The notes under the pieces are model-generated. The model was not told where the DNA came from. It made no database searches and worked only from the letters and a program-made list of their open reading frames with translations. The translations under genes were made by a program, and so were the position numbers. A DNA stretch of 64,000 bases, from NCBI GenBank assembly GCA_041653875.1, contig JBAZEM010000009.1, forward strand, positions 28,041 through 92,040, given 5' to 3'. Below, one piece after another: positions 51,896 through 60,802 of the stretch. Source of the stretch: VSJD01 sp041653875 (GTDB lineage Bacteria; Verrucomicrobiota; Kiritimatiellia; JAAZAB01). Within the stretch, counting starts at the first letter, position 1. Each line of letters opens with the position of its first letter.

Positions 51896-53815
51896 TTAGC
51901 CCGGGCGTGCCAATGCCTGTTTCTTCAGTTCCAGGTACCGGGCGCTGAACCAGACGCCCATCTGGGACTCGCGGTGATCGAAGCCGAAGGCGCGGCGCTT
52001 GATGGCCAGCACGGGCGGGGCTTGGATGCGCTTGGCCACGCCCATGCCGTTGTATTGAATCCACCAGCGCTCAAGGTCGGCGATAAATTCACGGGCCGAC
52101 GGGAAAATATCCGCAAGCTTGCCGGCATAACCGATTCGCTGTTCCAGGGCGCCGGCCAGATACCATTCCAAAATTTCTTCGGGCGTTGTGCGTTGCCAGG
52201 CTTCCACCCAACTGGCGAAGAGGCGGTCGTGATAGGAATAGATCAGCGGATCGCCCAGGCCCTTGTCCACGTCCTGGCCCAAGCCCAGTTCGGCCGAGGG
52301 CGTCAGGTCGAAACATTTTGCCGGGATTACCTCGCGCCGGAATACTTCCTCGTTCATATAGCGGCCCAGAGCATAGACTTCGCCTTTCCATAAATCCGCC
52401 AGCGCGGCCAGATAGCCGGCCAGGTCGCCGTAGAGCGTGGTATAGCCGACGGTCGCTTCCGCCTTGTTGGCGTTGCAGGTGAAGACGCCGCCAAACGCCG
52501 CGGCCAGCGCGGCGAGCAAGCGCGAGGAACGGTCGCGCGCCTGCACATTTTCGGCCATGAAGTCGCTCAGCGCGAGGCGGGCGCGCAGTTTGTCGTCCGG
52601 GCCGGCAATCGCCAGGCCGTTGACCTGGGCGGTTGTCAGGCGGACGCTGTCCTCAATCGGTATCTCGGCGTAATAACAGCCCAGATTGGCGGCCAGCTCG
52701 CGCGCCAGGTTGACGGTGGTCGGCGAGTTGAACCGGCTGGGCAGGTTCACGAGCAGGATGTTTTCGCGGCTCAATATCCGGCTGTACAAAGCGGCCGTCA
52801 CGGCCGAATCGATGCCGCCGGAAACTCCCACCACCACCCGCGTTATCCCGAGCATTTGCATGAACTCTTTGGCGCCGAACACCAGGGCCTGGTAAATGGC
52901 GGCAACGCCGTCGGCGCGCTCGTCGATGGGTGTCCCGAATTCAGGTTGATCCATCGGGATATCGGCTTGCAGGAGCCCGGCCTCGAACCGCGCCGGGAGG
53001 CCGATCTGATGGGCGTGGGCATCGTAAATGCAGGAGGCGCCGTCGAAGGTATAGACGGTTTTGCCGTTGTTCTGGATGCCGACGTTATTGACGTAAAGGA
53101 GCGGTTTCCCAAGGCGCTGGGCGTGGGCGGCGAACACTCGCTGGCGCTTGGCGTTTTTATCCAGCGTAAAGGGCGAGCAACTGCAATTAATAAACAGATC
53201 CGCGCCGTGCCGCTTGAGCAGGTCCAGCGGGGATACGCCGTAATCCGCGTCCCAGGCATCCTCGCACAGGATGCAGCCCAGCGCCAGGCGCCCGGTGCAA
53301 ACCGGCGCCAGGGCCTGTTCGAGCGCCAGACCCTCTTCGGCGGCCAGTCGGCGCAGGTCGTAAAAGTAGCGGCTGTCGTCGAACTCCCGGTAATTGGGCA
53401 GGAGCGTCTTGACGACGAAGTCGCAGGGTCCGTTGCGCGGACCGATAAACCGCCCGTTCTCCGCCACGAACAGGGCGTTGTATTTGCGCACCCGCCCATC
53501 CTCGTTGCGGCGGCGCCAATCGAGGGCGACGTTGCCGAACACGACCACAAGCCCCTGGGACGCCGCGCGAATCCGCTGACCGCAGGCCTCGCACTCGCGC
53601 AAAAAAGCGTCCCGCTCCCAGGCGTCGCCCAGCAGGTAGCCCGGGATCGCCATTTCAGGGAACACCACCAGCTCCGCGCCTTGAGCCCGGGCCGCGCCAA
53701 TGGCCGCCAGAATCGTCTCCGTATTGGCCGCCGGCTGGCCGGGCAGAACGCGGATCTGTGCCAGGCAGACTTTTACCCGCCGGCCGGTTGGGGTGTTATG
53801 TGATGTTGGTTTCAT
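51896..53815 (-). CDS. nadE: Glutamine-dependent NAD+ synthetase
   Basis: 639 residues. N-terminal nitrilase-type glutaminase (VVFPEMAIPGYLLGD with the Glu, VKTLLPNYREFDD with the Lys, CILCEDAWD with the nucleophilic Cys), then the synthetase domain with the PP-loop VGVSGGIDSAVTAALY (about residue 333) and AEATVGYTTLYGDLAGYLA. It amidates nicotinic acid adenine dinucleotide to NAD+. I start at ATG 53815; an upstream ATG at 53836 is possible. NAD is also the cofactor of the ligase at the left of the window. Confidence 0.95.
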   Translation of the reverse strand: MKPTSHNTPTGRRVKVCLAQIRVLPGQPAANTETILAAIGAARAQGAELVVFPEMAIPGYLLGDAWERDAFLRECEACGQRIRAASQGLVVVFGNVALDWRRRNEDGRVRKYNALFVAENGRFIGPRNGPCDFVVKTLLPNYREFDDSRYFYDLRRLAAEEGLALEQALAPVCTGRLALGCILCEDAWDADYGVSPLDLLKRHGADLFINCSCSPFTLDKNAKRQRVFAAHAQRLGKPLLYVNNVGIQNNGKTVYTFDGASCIYDAHAHQIGLPARFEAGLLQADIPMDQPEFGTPIDERADGVAAIYQALVFGAKEFMQMLGITRVVVGVSGGIDSAVTAALYSRILSRENILLVNLPSRFNSPTTVNLARELAANLGCYYAEIPIEDSVRLTTAQVNGLAIAGPDDKLRARLALSDFMAENVQARDRSSRLLAALAAAFGGVFTCNANKAEATVGYTTLYGDLAGYLAALADLWKGEVYALGRYMNEEVFRREVIPAKCFDLTPSAELGLGQDVDKGLGDPLIYSYHDRLFASWVEAWQRTTPEEILEWYLAGALEQRIGYAGKLADIFPSAREFIADLERWWIQYNGMGVAKRIQAPPVLAIKRRAFGFDHRESQMGVWFSARYLELKKQALARPG

Positions 53816-53917
53816 ATTTTTTCCCGTGGCGATCATCAGGTGTTCTGATCTCTGTCATTCCGCGCAACGCGGGATAAATTTATCTAATAGGAAATTGTAT
53901 TTGGGTAGCCGCGCCGG

Positions 53918-53953
53918 CCCGCCTGCAGCGCTATGCGCAGCATTGCGGGCAGG
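53918..53953. repeat. 36-bp palindromic repeat, family B
   Basis: Identical to the copy at 197-232 across CCCGCCTGCAGCGCTATG and CGCAGCATTGCGGGCAGG. Confidence 0.85.
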
Positions 53954-54090
53954 TAACGGCGTGGATTCTTCGGCCTGTCCACCATAGCCCGTGGGCGACG
54001 GCGGACGGCCACGGCGTTACCGCCGCGGCTACATGAAACAGTCGCCCCGTTCCTCGGGGCTTAATTCAATGTTAAGGAAATTCAATCCAG

Positions 54091-54171
54091 GTAGAGCCGG
54101 TTTTTCCTCCATAGGCGGATCCGCCTCCGGCGGAACACCGGCTATAATAGCCGACATAAAGTCGGCTCTAC
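54091..54171. repeat. Palindromic repeat, family A, inverted copy
   Basis: Ends GTAGAGCCG and CGGCTCTAC; the reverse complement lines up with 35903-35998, including CCTATGGAGGAAAAA and the GGCGGATCCGCC core. Confidence 0.85.
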
Positions 54172-54306
54172 ATGGAATAGTCGCGGCCTTTGGCCGCCTA
54201 ACTCGTTACTCTCTCCCAAGCGAGCGGGGATCCACTATGATCCGCCGTCTGATTTTCGGCTGACCTCCGACCTCTGACTTCTGACCTCTGATCTCCGGCC
54301 TCCGCT

Positions 54307-57294
54307 TCACTCCGCCCGCGCCATTCCTTCCGAGGGGGCGATCACGCCGCAGTGGTTCAGGGCGTCCATTAACACCGTCATGGGCTGGAGGGTGCGGACA
54401 TGCCGCACGCCGTCCGCCTCGAAGGCGATCGGCATTTCCTCCAGGCGGTCCCAACGCACAAAATTTTCATCGTCGGTCTGCAAAATAGAAAAATACCCAA
54501 TGCCAGTGGCGGCCAGATTATGGAAGAAATGAGCGCCTTGTGAAAGATCAATCCGCTTGCCCTGTGAAATCGTCTCGATGATGACGGCCGCCCCGGCCAC
54601 CTGCTGCCAGTTGACCGGCACGCCCAACGCCGGCACGCGCGTGCCCCAGCGACCGGGTCCGATCAGGACGTAACGGCGGCGCTCGTTCAGCAGGTCCTGA
54701 TTCAGCCGCCCGATGATCGCGGCCGCCTGGCGCGTCCGGGCGAAATCGAACCGGTCCGGGTGGCAATAGATAATATCGAACACGTCTTCCACCAGGCCGT
54801 TGCCCATGATTTTACGTGAAACGCACAGGGCCTGGTCCAGGCGCTGGGCCTTGACTTTCAGCGCCAGGCGCTCCCGGGACGTAACCATCGGCCGGATTTG
54901 CAGGAGGTAAAATTCCGGTTGTGTGCCGGGCAGGAAGTCCATGTTGACCGCGAATTCGATTTCCACGTCGGAGCCGATGCTGGCCTTGCCGATCTTGAGC
55001 AGGTCGTTGAGAATGTCGCAGAGGGGAAAGCTGTTGTGTTTGAGGATTGGCGCAAAGGTCACAACCCGCCGTCCCGCCACGCCGAGGTCGTCCACCAGGC
55101 AGTCGTCTCCCTGCGAAATGACGCTGGCGACCGCAGGCAGGGTCTGGTCCTGTTCCGCCCGATCGAGACCGAACAGGCGCAGGTCCGATCCCTTGCCGAG
55201 GGCGAAGTTCAGGGGCTCGTGATCCATGCTCAGGGCATAAAACTGTTTCTGGGAAACCTGGAGCAGTTCCTGGGGTGTGGCCGCCTGCGGCAGGATTGCG
55301 GGGTGGCGCGGACAGAACCGCAGGGTCTCGCCGCCTTCCACGACCATTTTGCCGAAGCCCAGCGCCACGGAGGCGACGCCATCCTCGGATTCCATGCGCG
55401 CGAAGGGGTAGTAATTGAACGACTGGGCCACCCCGGAAATCGTTGGATAAAACAGGTTGCCATAATGCCGGCCCACCAGTTCCTGGACGATGACCGCCAT
55501 CTTCTCCTCTTCCGTGTTGAGCTTGAGCGTCTGGAAGTAACGCTTGACGGCGGTCGTAAAGACGGAGGCATAGACCAGTTTGACGGCCTGGCAGAGATGC
55601 TCCAGGCGCATGGCGGCATCCGGGTTCCGGTTGGGGATCATGCAAGTCTGGTACAGGCCGGCAAACGGCTGGTTGGAGGAGTCTTCCATGTGACTGGAGG
55701 AGCGCACGGCCAGCGGGACGTGGACGCGCTCGATGTAAGCGCGCAGTTGCTGTATAAGGGCCGCCGGCAGATGGGCCTCCAAAAAGCGCTTGCGCAAGAG
55801 CGCGTCGCTCCGGCATTCCGCGGCGAAAGCCTCCAGTTCATTGACGGTCATGAACTCGTCGAACGCATCGGTCGTGATGCAGAGTGTGTGGGGAAACTTG
55901 ATCTCCATGCCGCCCAGGCGGCCGTCGGGAAAATTCCGCGAAAACAGGTTGAACATGAAAGCCAGGCCGCGGGCCTTGCCGCCCAGACTGCCGCGCCCCG
56001 TCATCAGAAAGGCGTACTCGGGCTCGAAATCGTCGGCGCGAAAATCGGCGATGATGCCGCGATGTTTTTCGCGGCGGGTCAGGCGCACGGCCGTGCACAT
56101 GAATTCGCGCAGGTCGGCCGGCGACTTGAAGTCCGCCGCCTGCAAGGGGCGGATAAGTTCCGCCAGGGCGGCCTCGCCCTGGGCCAGGAGCCAATGCGAG
56201 AACTGGTTGCGCCGGCTGTGAAATTCGATGGACTCCTCCGGCACGGTGTGGAGGGCGTCCTCGAACGCGCGCAGGTTGCGGGCGCGCAGGATCTCGCGGC
56301 CGTGCCGGTCGCGGAAGACGAAGTCACCGAATCCCAGGTTGCCCATGCAAAAATCTTCCAGTTGCCGGACGCAGCGCGGCGAATTTTTGTCCACAAACTC
56401 GATCCCCAGCGAACGCGCCACCGCCGCCGCCGTCTCGTCCGCCGACATGAGCAGGATCGGCAAGCCCGGGATCGTGTCCAGCAGGCGGCTCAGAAAGACT
56501 GCGCCGGTCTCTTGTCCTTTTTTGCCTTCCACAGCCACCTGCAGATCGGAAATCACTCCATGCAGAAAGGGCTTGTAGCGTTCCACGAGCGCTTTGGCTT
56601 CCGCGAAGGTCCGGGCCAGCATGACCTTGGGGCGCGTGCGCGTATGAAGCTGGCGCTCGTTCTCGTCGATGCCGTAGGGCACGCGGGCGAAGGACTGTTT
56701 CATGAGCAGGGCGTAGAGGTGGGGGAGGAAGAAAGAATACTGCTTGACGGAATCCTCGATCACCATGATTACGCCAATGCGGCAGATTTGGATGTCCCGG
56801 TCGATATTAAGGGCATCTTCGACCAATTTGATGATCGAAAGCAGGACCTTGGCGTTGCCCTGCCAGGAAAAGACGTAGTCCACGCCGGCATAGGCGGCGA
56901 TGGGCGCGGACGGAAGTCCGCCGAGGGCGAAAATCAACATAACCACCGGCAGTCCCGGCACGGCGGTTTTCACGGCCTGGCCGAATTCGAAGATCGGCAT
57001 GTCCGCCAAGTTCGAGGACACCAGGACCAAGTCGTACTTTTCGCGCTGGAGTGTTTCCAGGGCTTCCTGGCCGGATGTGACCGTGGTGATTTGCGGCACG
57101 TTCTGCAGATGCAGGAGAGAATAGGCCCCGTAAATGTCCTCGGTCAGACTGCCGTCCCAGGACAGGCTGAAGGCCTCGTATTGGGTCGATACCATGAGAA
57201 TGGTTTTGACCCGGCGGGCCATCAGCGCATGAAAGCGCCGGCTGTCCGGATGGCTGCTCTGCGCCAGCTTCTGCTTGAGTTCTTCCAGGTGCAT
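54307..57294 (-). CDS. Receiver-domain and PEP/pyruvate-binding domain fusion protein
   Basis: 995 residues. Residues about 30-165 and 175-310 look like two response-regulator receiver folds (KTILMVSTQYEAFSLSW, YDLVLVSSNLADMPIFEFGQ; then GVIMVIEDSVKQYSFFLPHLY, LHGVISDLQVAVEGKKGQET). Residues about 430-790 match the PEP/pyruvate-binding ATP-grasp part of PEP synthase (RGSLGGKARGLAFM, VPLAVRSSSHMEDSSNQPFAG, EFYLLQIRPMV). The swivelling phosphohistidine domain and the PEP barrel of a full PEP synthase are missing. So it is probably a regulator or a phosphotransfer device rather than a metabolic enzyme. Confidence 0.85.
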   Translation of the reverse strand: MHLEELKQKLAQSSHPDSRRFHALMARRVKTILMVSTQYEAFSLSWDGSLTEDIYGAYSLLHLQNVPQITTVTSGQEALETLQREKYDLVLVSSNLADMPIFEFGQAVKTAVPGLPVVMLIFALGGLPSAPIAAYAGVDYVFSWQGNAKVLLSIIKLVEDALNIDRDIQICRIGVIMVIEDSVKQYSFFLPHLYALLMKQSFARVPYGIDENERQLHTRTRPKVMLARTFAEAKALVERYKPFLHGVISDLQVAVEGKKGQETGAVFLSRLLDTIPGLPILLMSADETAAAVARSLGIEFVDKNSPRCVRQLEDFCMGNLGFGDFVFRDRHGREILRARNLRAFEDALHTVPEESIEFHSRRNQFSHWLLAQGEAALAELIRPLQAADFKSPADLREFMCTAVRLTRREKHRGIIADFRADDFEPEYAFLMTGRGSLGGKARGLAFMFNLFSRNFPDGRLGGMEIKFPHTLCITTDAFDEFMTVNELEAFAAECRSDALLRKRFLEAHLPAALIQQLRAYIERVHVPLAVRSSSHMEDSSNQPFAGLYQTCMIPNRNPDAAMRLEHLCQAVKLVYASVFTTAVKRYFQTLKLNTEEEKMAVIVQELVGRHYGNLFYPTISGVAQSFNYYPFARMESEDGVASVALGFGKMVVEGGETLRFCPRHPAILPQAATPQELLQVSQKQFYALSMDHEPLNFALGKGSDLRLFGLDRAEQDQTLPAVASVISQGDDCLVDDLGVAGRRVVTFAPILKHNSFPLCDILNDLLKIGKASIGSDVEIEFAVNMDFLPGTQPEFYLLQIRPMVTSRERLALKVKAQRLDQALCVSRKIMGNGLVEDVFDIIYCHPDRFDFARTRQAAAIIGRLNQDLLNERRRYVLIGPGRWGTRVPALGVPVNWQQVAGAAVIIETISQGKRIDLSQGAHFFHNLAATGIGYFSILQTDDENFVRWDRLEEMPIAFEADGVRHVRTLQPMTVLMDALNHCGVIAPSEGMARAE

Positions 57295-57302
57295 AATATA
57301 CT

Positions 57303-57342
57303 CAGCGAGGTAGCCAGAATTCAGGAGTCAGAATTCAGAATG
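57303..57342. repeat. Family F partial copy, inverted
   Basis: CAGCGAGGTAGCCAGAATTC then AGGAGTCAGAATTCAGAATG, the reverse complement of the end of the repeat at 34711-34796. Sits between divergent genes. Confidence 0.6.
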
Positions 57343-57438
57343 GCAAGCGAATAAGCCGCCGTCCGTTTCCGCTTGATCGCCACACGATCACATGTTATTA
57401 AATCGCCGTGGCGATATAAACAAGAAAAGGAGCGTGTC

Positions 57439-58677
57439 ATGGCGAATGTCCTGGAGAATGCGATCGGCTTGGTGGAGAAAACGGCCGATATCCTGAACTT
57501 CAGCAAGCGCTTCCAGGGACAGGCCATCATGGAACGCCTGCGCATTCCTGACAAGGTGATCATCTTTCGGGCCTCGATCCAACTCGACCGTGGTGGACAG
57601 AAGGTGTTTAACTGTTATCGCATCCAACATAGCGACGTGCTGGGCTGTTACAAGGGCGGCATCCGTTTCCATCCCGACGTGGACTTGGATGAAGTCAAGG
57701 CGCTGGCCTTGTGGATGACGTTGAAAACATCCCTGGTCGGCATTCCCTACGGCGGGGCCAAGGGCGGGATCACGGTTGATCCCAAAACTCTGTCGATCAC
57801 GGAATTGGAGCGGCTGGTGCGCAAATACACCTCCCGCCTGATAAATGACATTGGCCCTAACATCGACATTCCCGCGCCCGACATGGGCACCGGCGCCCGG
57901 GAAATGGCCTGGATTTACGACGAATATCGCAAGTATCGCGATGTCGCCCGCGGCGTGGTCACCGGCAAACCGGTTGCCCTGGGCGGCTCGCTGGGCCGCA
58001 AGGAAGCCACCGGGCGCGGCGTGGTCTGCGTCATGCTGGAAGCGGTCAAGGACCTCGGCCTCAAAAATTACACCGTGGGCGTGCAAGGCTTCGGCAACGT
58101 GGGATCGCATGCGGCCTTGGACTGCTTCGAACGCGGCCTAAAGGTCGCCGCCATTCAGGATATTACGGGCGGAATCTGCAATCCGGCCGGATTGGATGTG
58201 CGCGAGCTGATTGCGCACCGCGATCGGAGCGGCGGCATCGCGGGTTTTCCCGGCGGCAAGCCGATCGAGGATATTGTTGCCTATCCCTGCGATGTGCTCT
58301 TGCCCTGCGCCAAGGAAAACACGATTACGGAAGAGAATGCGGCGAGCGTCAAGGCCCGGCTGATCGTCGAGGGCGCCAACGGACCCACCACGCCGGAAGC
58401 CGATAAAATCCTGGAATCCCGCAAGGTTGTGGTGGTCCCCGACATTCTGGCCAATGCCGGCGGCGTGATCGTCTCCTACTTCGAGTGGGTGCAAAACCGC
58501 GAGGGATTCTATTGGGAGGAAGAGGACGTCAACACCCGGCTTTTCAACCGTCTGCGCAAATCGTATGCGGATGTCAAGGAAATGGCCGGCGCCAAAAAAG
58601 TGTCACCTCGCCAGGCGGCCTATTGCATCGCCCTGGAAAAGATCGTCCAAGCCATGATTGCCCGCGGAGTGCAGTAA
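57439..58677 (+). CDS. Glu/Leu/Phe/Val dehydrogenase (glutamate dehydrogenase type)
   Basis: 412 residues. GCYKGGIRFHPDVDLDEVKALALWMTLK contains the substrate lysine region, IPYGGAKGGI the catalytic lysine (about residue 115), VGVQGFGNVGSHAA the NAD(P)-binding loop (about 218). It interconverts glutamate and 2-oxoglutarate with ammonia. ATG 57439 has an AAAAGGAG site. The 3' end overlaps the convergent GT39 gene by 75 bases. GDH and leucine dehydrogenase are hard to tell apart by eye; length and motifs favour glutamate. Confidence 0.92.
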   Translation: MANVLENAIGLVEKTADILNFSKRFQGQAIMERLRIPDKVIIFRASIQLDRGGQKVFNCYRIQHSDVLGCYKGGIRFHPDVDLDEVKALALWMTLKTSLVGIPYGGAKGGITVDPKTLSITELERLVRKYTSRLINDIGPNIDIPAPDMGTGAREMAWIYDEYRKYRDVARGVVTGKPVALGGSLGRKEATGRGVVCVMLEAVKDLGLKNYTVGVQGFGNVGSHAALDCFERGLKVAAIQDITGGICNPAGLDVRELIAHRDRSGGIAGFPGGKPIEDIVAYPCDVLLPCAKENTITEENAASVKARLIVEGANGPTTPEADKILESRKVVVVPDILANAGGVIVSYFEWVQNREGFYWEEEDVNTRLFNRLRKSYADVKEMAGAKKVSPRQAAYCIALEKIVQAMIARGVQ

Positions 58678-60303
58678 ATTTTGTGGGACCGAACCGGGTT
58701 GGCGATAGCGGTCGTTTCCCAGAAGCCAAAAATACTTGTTGCCAATAAATGTGTTTTCCAAAACCGTCCATTGTTGGCGCGCGGTCAGGACATCAACGAT
58801 TACGTTGTCTGGCGAAGGAGAATCCAAAAGCATCAGTGCCGGACTCGGTGAAGAGCCTAAAAAGGAAGCCTCAAAAATAGAGGCTGCATTCCACGAACGG
58901 ATTCCATAAAAAATCAGCAGGCCGGCGGTGTTCTCGCCCAAGGCGTAGCCGTAAAGAGTCGAATCGGGGCGGTTGTATTTGCAGATGAAGGCGCAAAGAG
59001 GACGCGAGCCTTTGACTTCATTCAGGCTCTTTTCGAGGAAAAGTCCAAGCACGGCGCCAACTCCAATCGGAAGCAGCGCCGCCCAGCGCCAATAGGCGCG
59101 CCAGTTCCGTTTCAATAAAAAAAACAGCGCTGTGAAACTGATGCCGCCCAGTATCAGACTCCAGATCGGCATGGACATGGTTAAATGACGATCCGCGATG
59201 TATGCCGCCAAAGGCAAGGCTGTCGCGAGCAGGCCGCAACATAATCCGAAAAGAATCGTCAATAACCATGTCCAGCGCGGCGCAGGCCGAGTTTGGAAAG
59301 AGTGATCCACCCAGGCTCCCGCCGCGAAGGCAAAGGGCGGAAGCAACGGCAAAAAGTAGTTGTCATCCTTGGATCCCGCCACCGACAATACAAGAAACAT
59401 CGCGCAAGTCCATGCGCCCATCCATGTCCAGAACTGGCGCGCATCGGAATCGTTCACCCAGCGTTTCGCGATAATCCACAAACCGCAGGGAACAAGCAGG
59501 GTCCATGGAAACGGCGCGATAAATATGTATGGGATATAATACAAGCAATTAGCGGATGGCCCATAATAGCCTGTGAAACGATAAACATGGTTCGTGATGA
59601 AAAATGTCCTGAAATACAACTCGCCCCCGGTATTCCATAACGCCCAAAACCAGCTTCCGACGATCAGGAAAACGATCGCAAAACCGATGAGCGGCCGCGC
59701 GTTCTTCAGCAATGAAAGGTTTCTTGCGATTGCCATGTAAAACAGCATCGTTCCGATTATCAGCACCGGTCCGACAAATCCTTTGCAGAGAAACGCCAGC
59801 GCAATGCTGCCGTATAATACGACCGTTCTCGATCCCGAAAAAACTTGTTCCTTCCGGGCTGTGACAAGGGCCGCCATTGCCGCCATGATAAAAAACATCA
59901 ATCCATTGTCGATTGTCGCAATATGACTGTTCTGCACAAACAGGCACATTGTGCCAAGACTGACCGTGGCCGCCGATGCTCCCAAAGGCGACAAACCCTG
60001 GCGGGCAAGAACAAACATAAGAATTAAAATCCCGATGGTAAAAATAAAAGCCGGAATTCGGGCGGCCCAGTCATGATAACCGAACGATTTCAGACAAAGA
60101 GCGATTGCCCAGGTGTACAAAGGCGGCTTTTCCAAGAATAATGCGCCGTTGATATATGTCGCCGTCCAATCACCATTCTCGATCATTTCCCGAGCGATCC
60201 CAGCTTCCCTGGCTTCCGCCGGCCGCCATAAGTCATGACCGAATGTTCCGCAGATATATAGCGGCAGAACAATGATGAAAGCCGCGATTAAATGACGAAC
60301 CAT
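58603..60303 (-). CDS. GT39-family membrane glycosyltransferase (ArnT-like)
   Basis: 566 residues with about 11 membrane segments. First loop motifs RPAEAREAGIAREMIENGDW and LFLEKPPLYTW are those of ArnT/PMT-type enzymes. Distinct from the GT39 protein at 30748 but of the same architecture. The last 25 codons run antisense into the 3' end of the dehydrogenase gene, so the natural C-terminus may have been lost and replaced by readthrough. It is the last chromosomal gene before the integrative element. Confidence 0.88.
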   Translation of the reverse strand: MVRHLIAAFIIVLPLYICGTFGHDLWRPAEAREAGIAREMIENGDWTATYINGALFLEKPPLYTWAIALCLKSFGYHDWAARIPAFIFTIGILILMFVLARQGLSPLGASAATVSLGTMCLFVQNSHIATIDNGLMFFIMAAMAALVTARKEQVFSGSRTVVLYGSIALAFLCKGFVGPVLIIGTMLFYMAIARNLSLLKNARPLIGFAIVFLIVGSWFWALWNTGGELYFRTFFITNHVYRFTGYYGPSANCLYYIPYIFIAPFPWTLLVPCGLWIIAKRWVNDSDARQFWTWMGAWTCAMFLVLSVAGSKDDNYFLPLLPPFAFAAGAWVDHSFQTRPAPRWTWLLTILFGLCCGLLATALPLAAYIADRHLTMSMPIWSLILGGISFTALFFLLKRNWRAYWRWAALLPIGVGAVLGLFLEKSLNEVKGSRPLCAFICKYNRPDSTLYGYALGENTAGLLIFYGIRSWNAASIFEASFLGSSPSPALMLLDSPSPDNVIVDVLTARQQWTVLENTFIGNKYFWLLGNDRYRQPGSVPQNLLHSAGNHGLDDLFQGDAIGRLAR

Positions 60304-60508
60304 CGGGTATTCCTTTCAGGACAAATTGTGGTGTCGTATTTTATTCGAGATGGGCTTGCGCTTTTGGGCGAAGCCGGAGTCGGGGGAAACGGACGCCATC
60401 GGACGGAAGGCAACTAAAACGGAGAATGAACGTCCCCCTTCGCTCTACGGATTCTTCAGCGAGTTATAAGGCGGCTTGCCACCCGCAGCTCGGATATCGA
60501 GCGAAGGG
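60304..60508. other. Spacer between GT39 gene and tRNA fragment
   Basis: No gene. Contains several short inverted motifs such as CTTCGCT...AGCGAG around 60440-60465; nothing further recognised. Confidence 0.4.
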
Positions 60509-60558
60509 TGGAGGATAAGGGGGTTGGACCCTCGACCTCCTGAATGCCATTCAGGCGC
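60509..60558 (-). tRNA. 3' portion of tRNA-Ala(GGC), probable attachment site
   Basis: Read on the minus strand: anticodon stem CCTGA/TCAGG (60551-60555 and 60539-60543) around the 7-base loop ATGGCAT, with U33 and anticodon GGC; variable loop AGGTC; T stem GAGGG/CCCTT around TCCAACC; the 3' acceptor strand ATCCTCC and discriminator A. CCA is not encoded. The 5' acceptor strand and D arm are absent: upstream sequence is AT-rich and unrelated. This is therefore a tRNA 3' end copy, as left by a tRNA-targeting integrase; the recombinase gene starts 245 bases away. Confidence 0.75.
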
Positions 60559-60802
60559 AAACTATCAATAAGCGCCAATTAATTGATGTTTATTGCTCTT
60601 TAATCCCTCTGTGTGTGTGGATGTGTGTGTAATTTGCTTGCGCTCGCGTTCGTTCTGTTGCATACTTGCGCTGACTGTTACTTAAGCCAGTAGTAAGTGT
60701 AACACCTGGTCGTGACCATGCCTCCTGTGGACATCGTTTTGTTCGAGATGAAGGGTGGCAGGTTGGGTGTTTTGATGCAATACAAAAATGGAGGGCGCAA
60801 AT

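Larger units (their letters stand above)
53837..54306. other. Repeat-filled spacer
   Basis: 470 bases without a gene: a family B copy (53918-53953), GCCACGGCGTTACCGCCGCGGCTACATGAAA (split by other sequence), a family A copy (54091-54171) and a GACCTCTGACTTCTGACC tract (54256-54300) like the one at 34230-34320. Confidence 0.6.

Noticed and set aside
54898..57354. An 818-codon open frame on the plus strand
   Set aside because: It is the antisense shadow of the receiver/PEP-synthase-like gene, with no recognisable domain.
60509..60640. A complete tRNA-Ala gene
   Set aside because: The expected D arm and the 5' acceptor strand complementary to ATCCTCC are missing; upstream sequence is AT-rich and unrelated.
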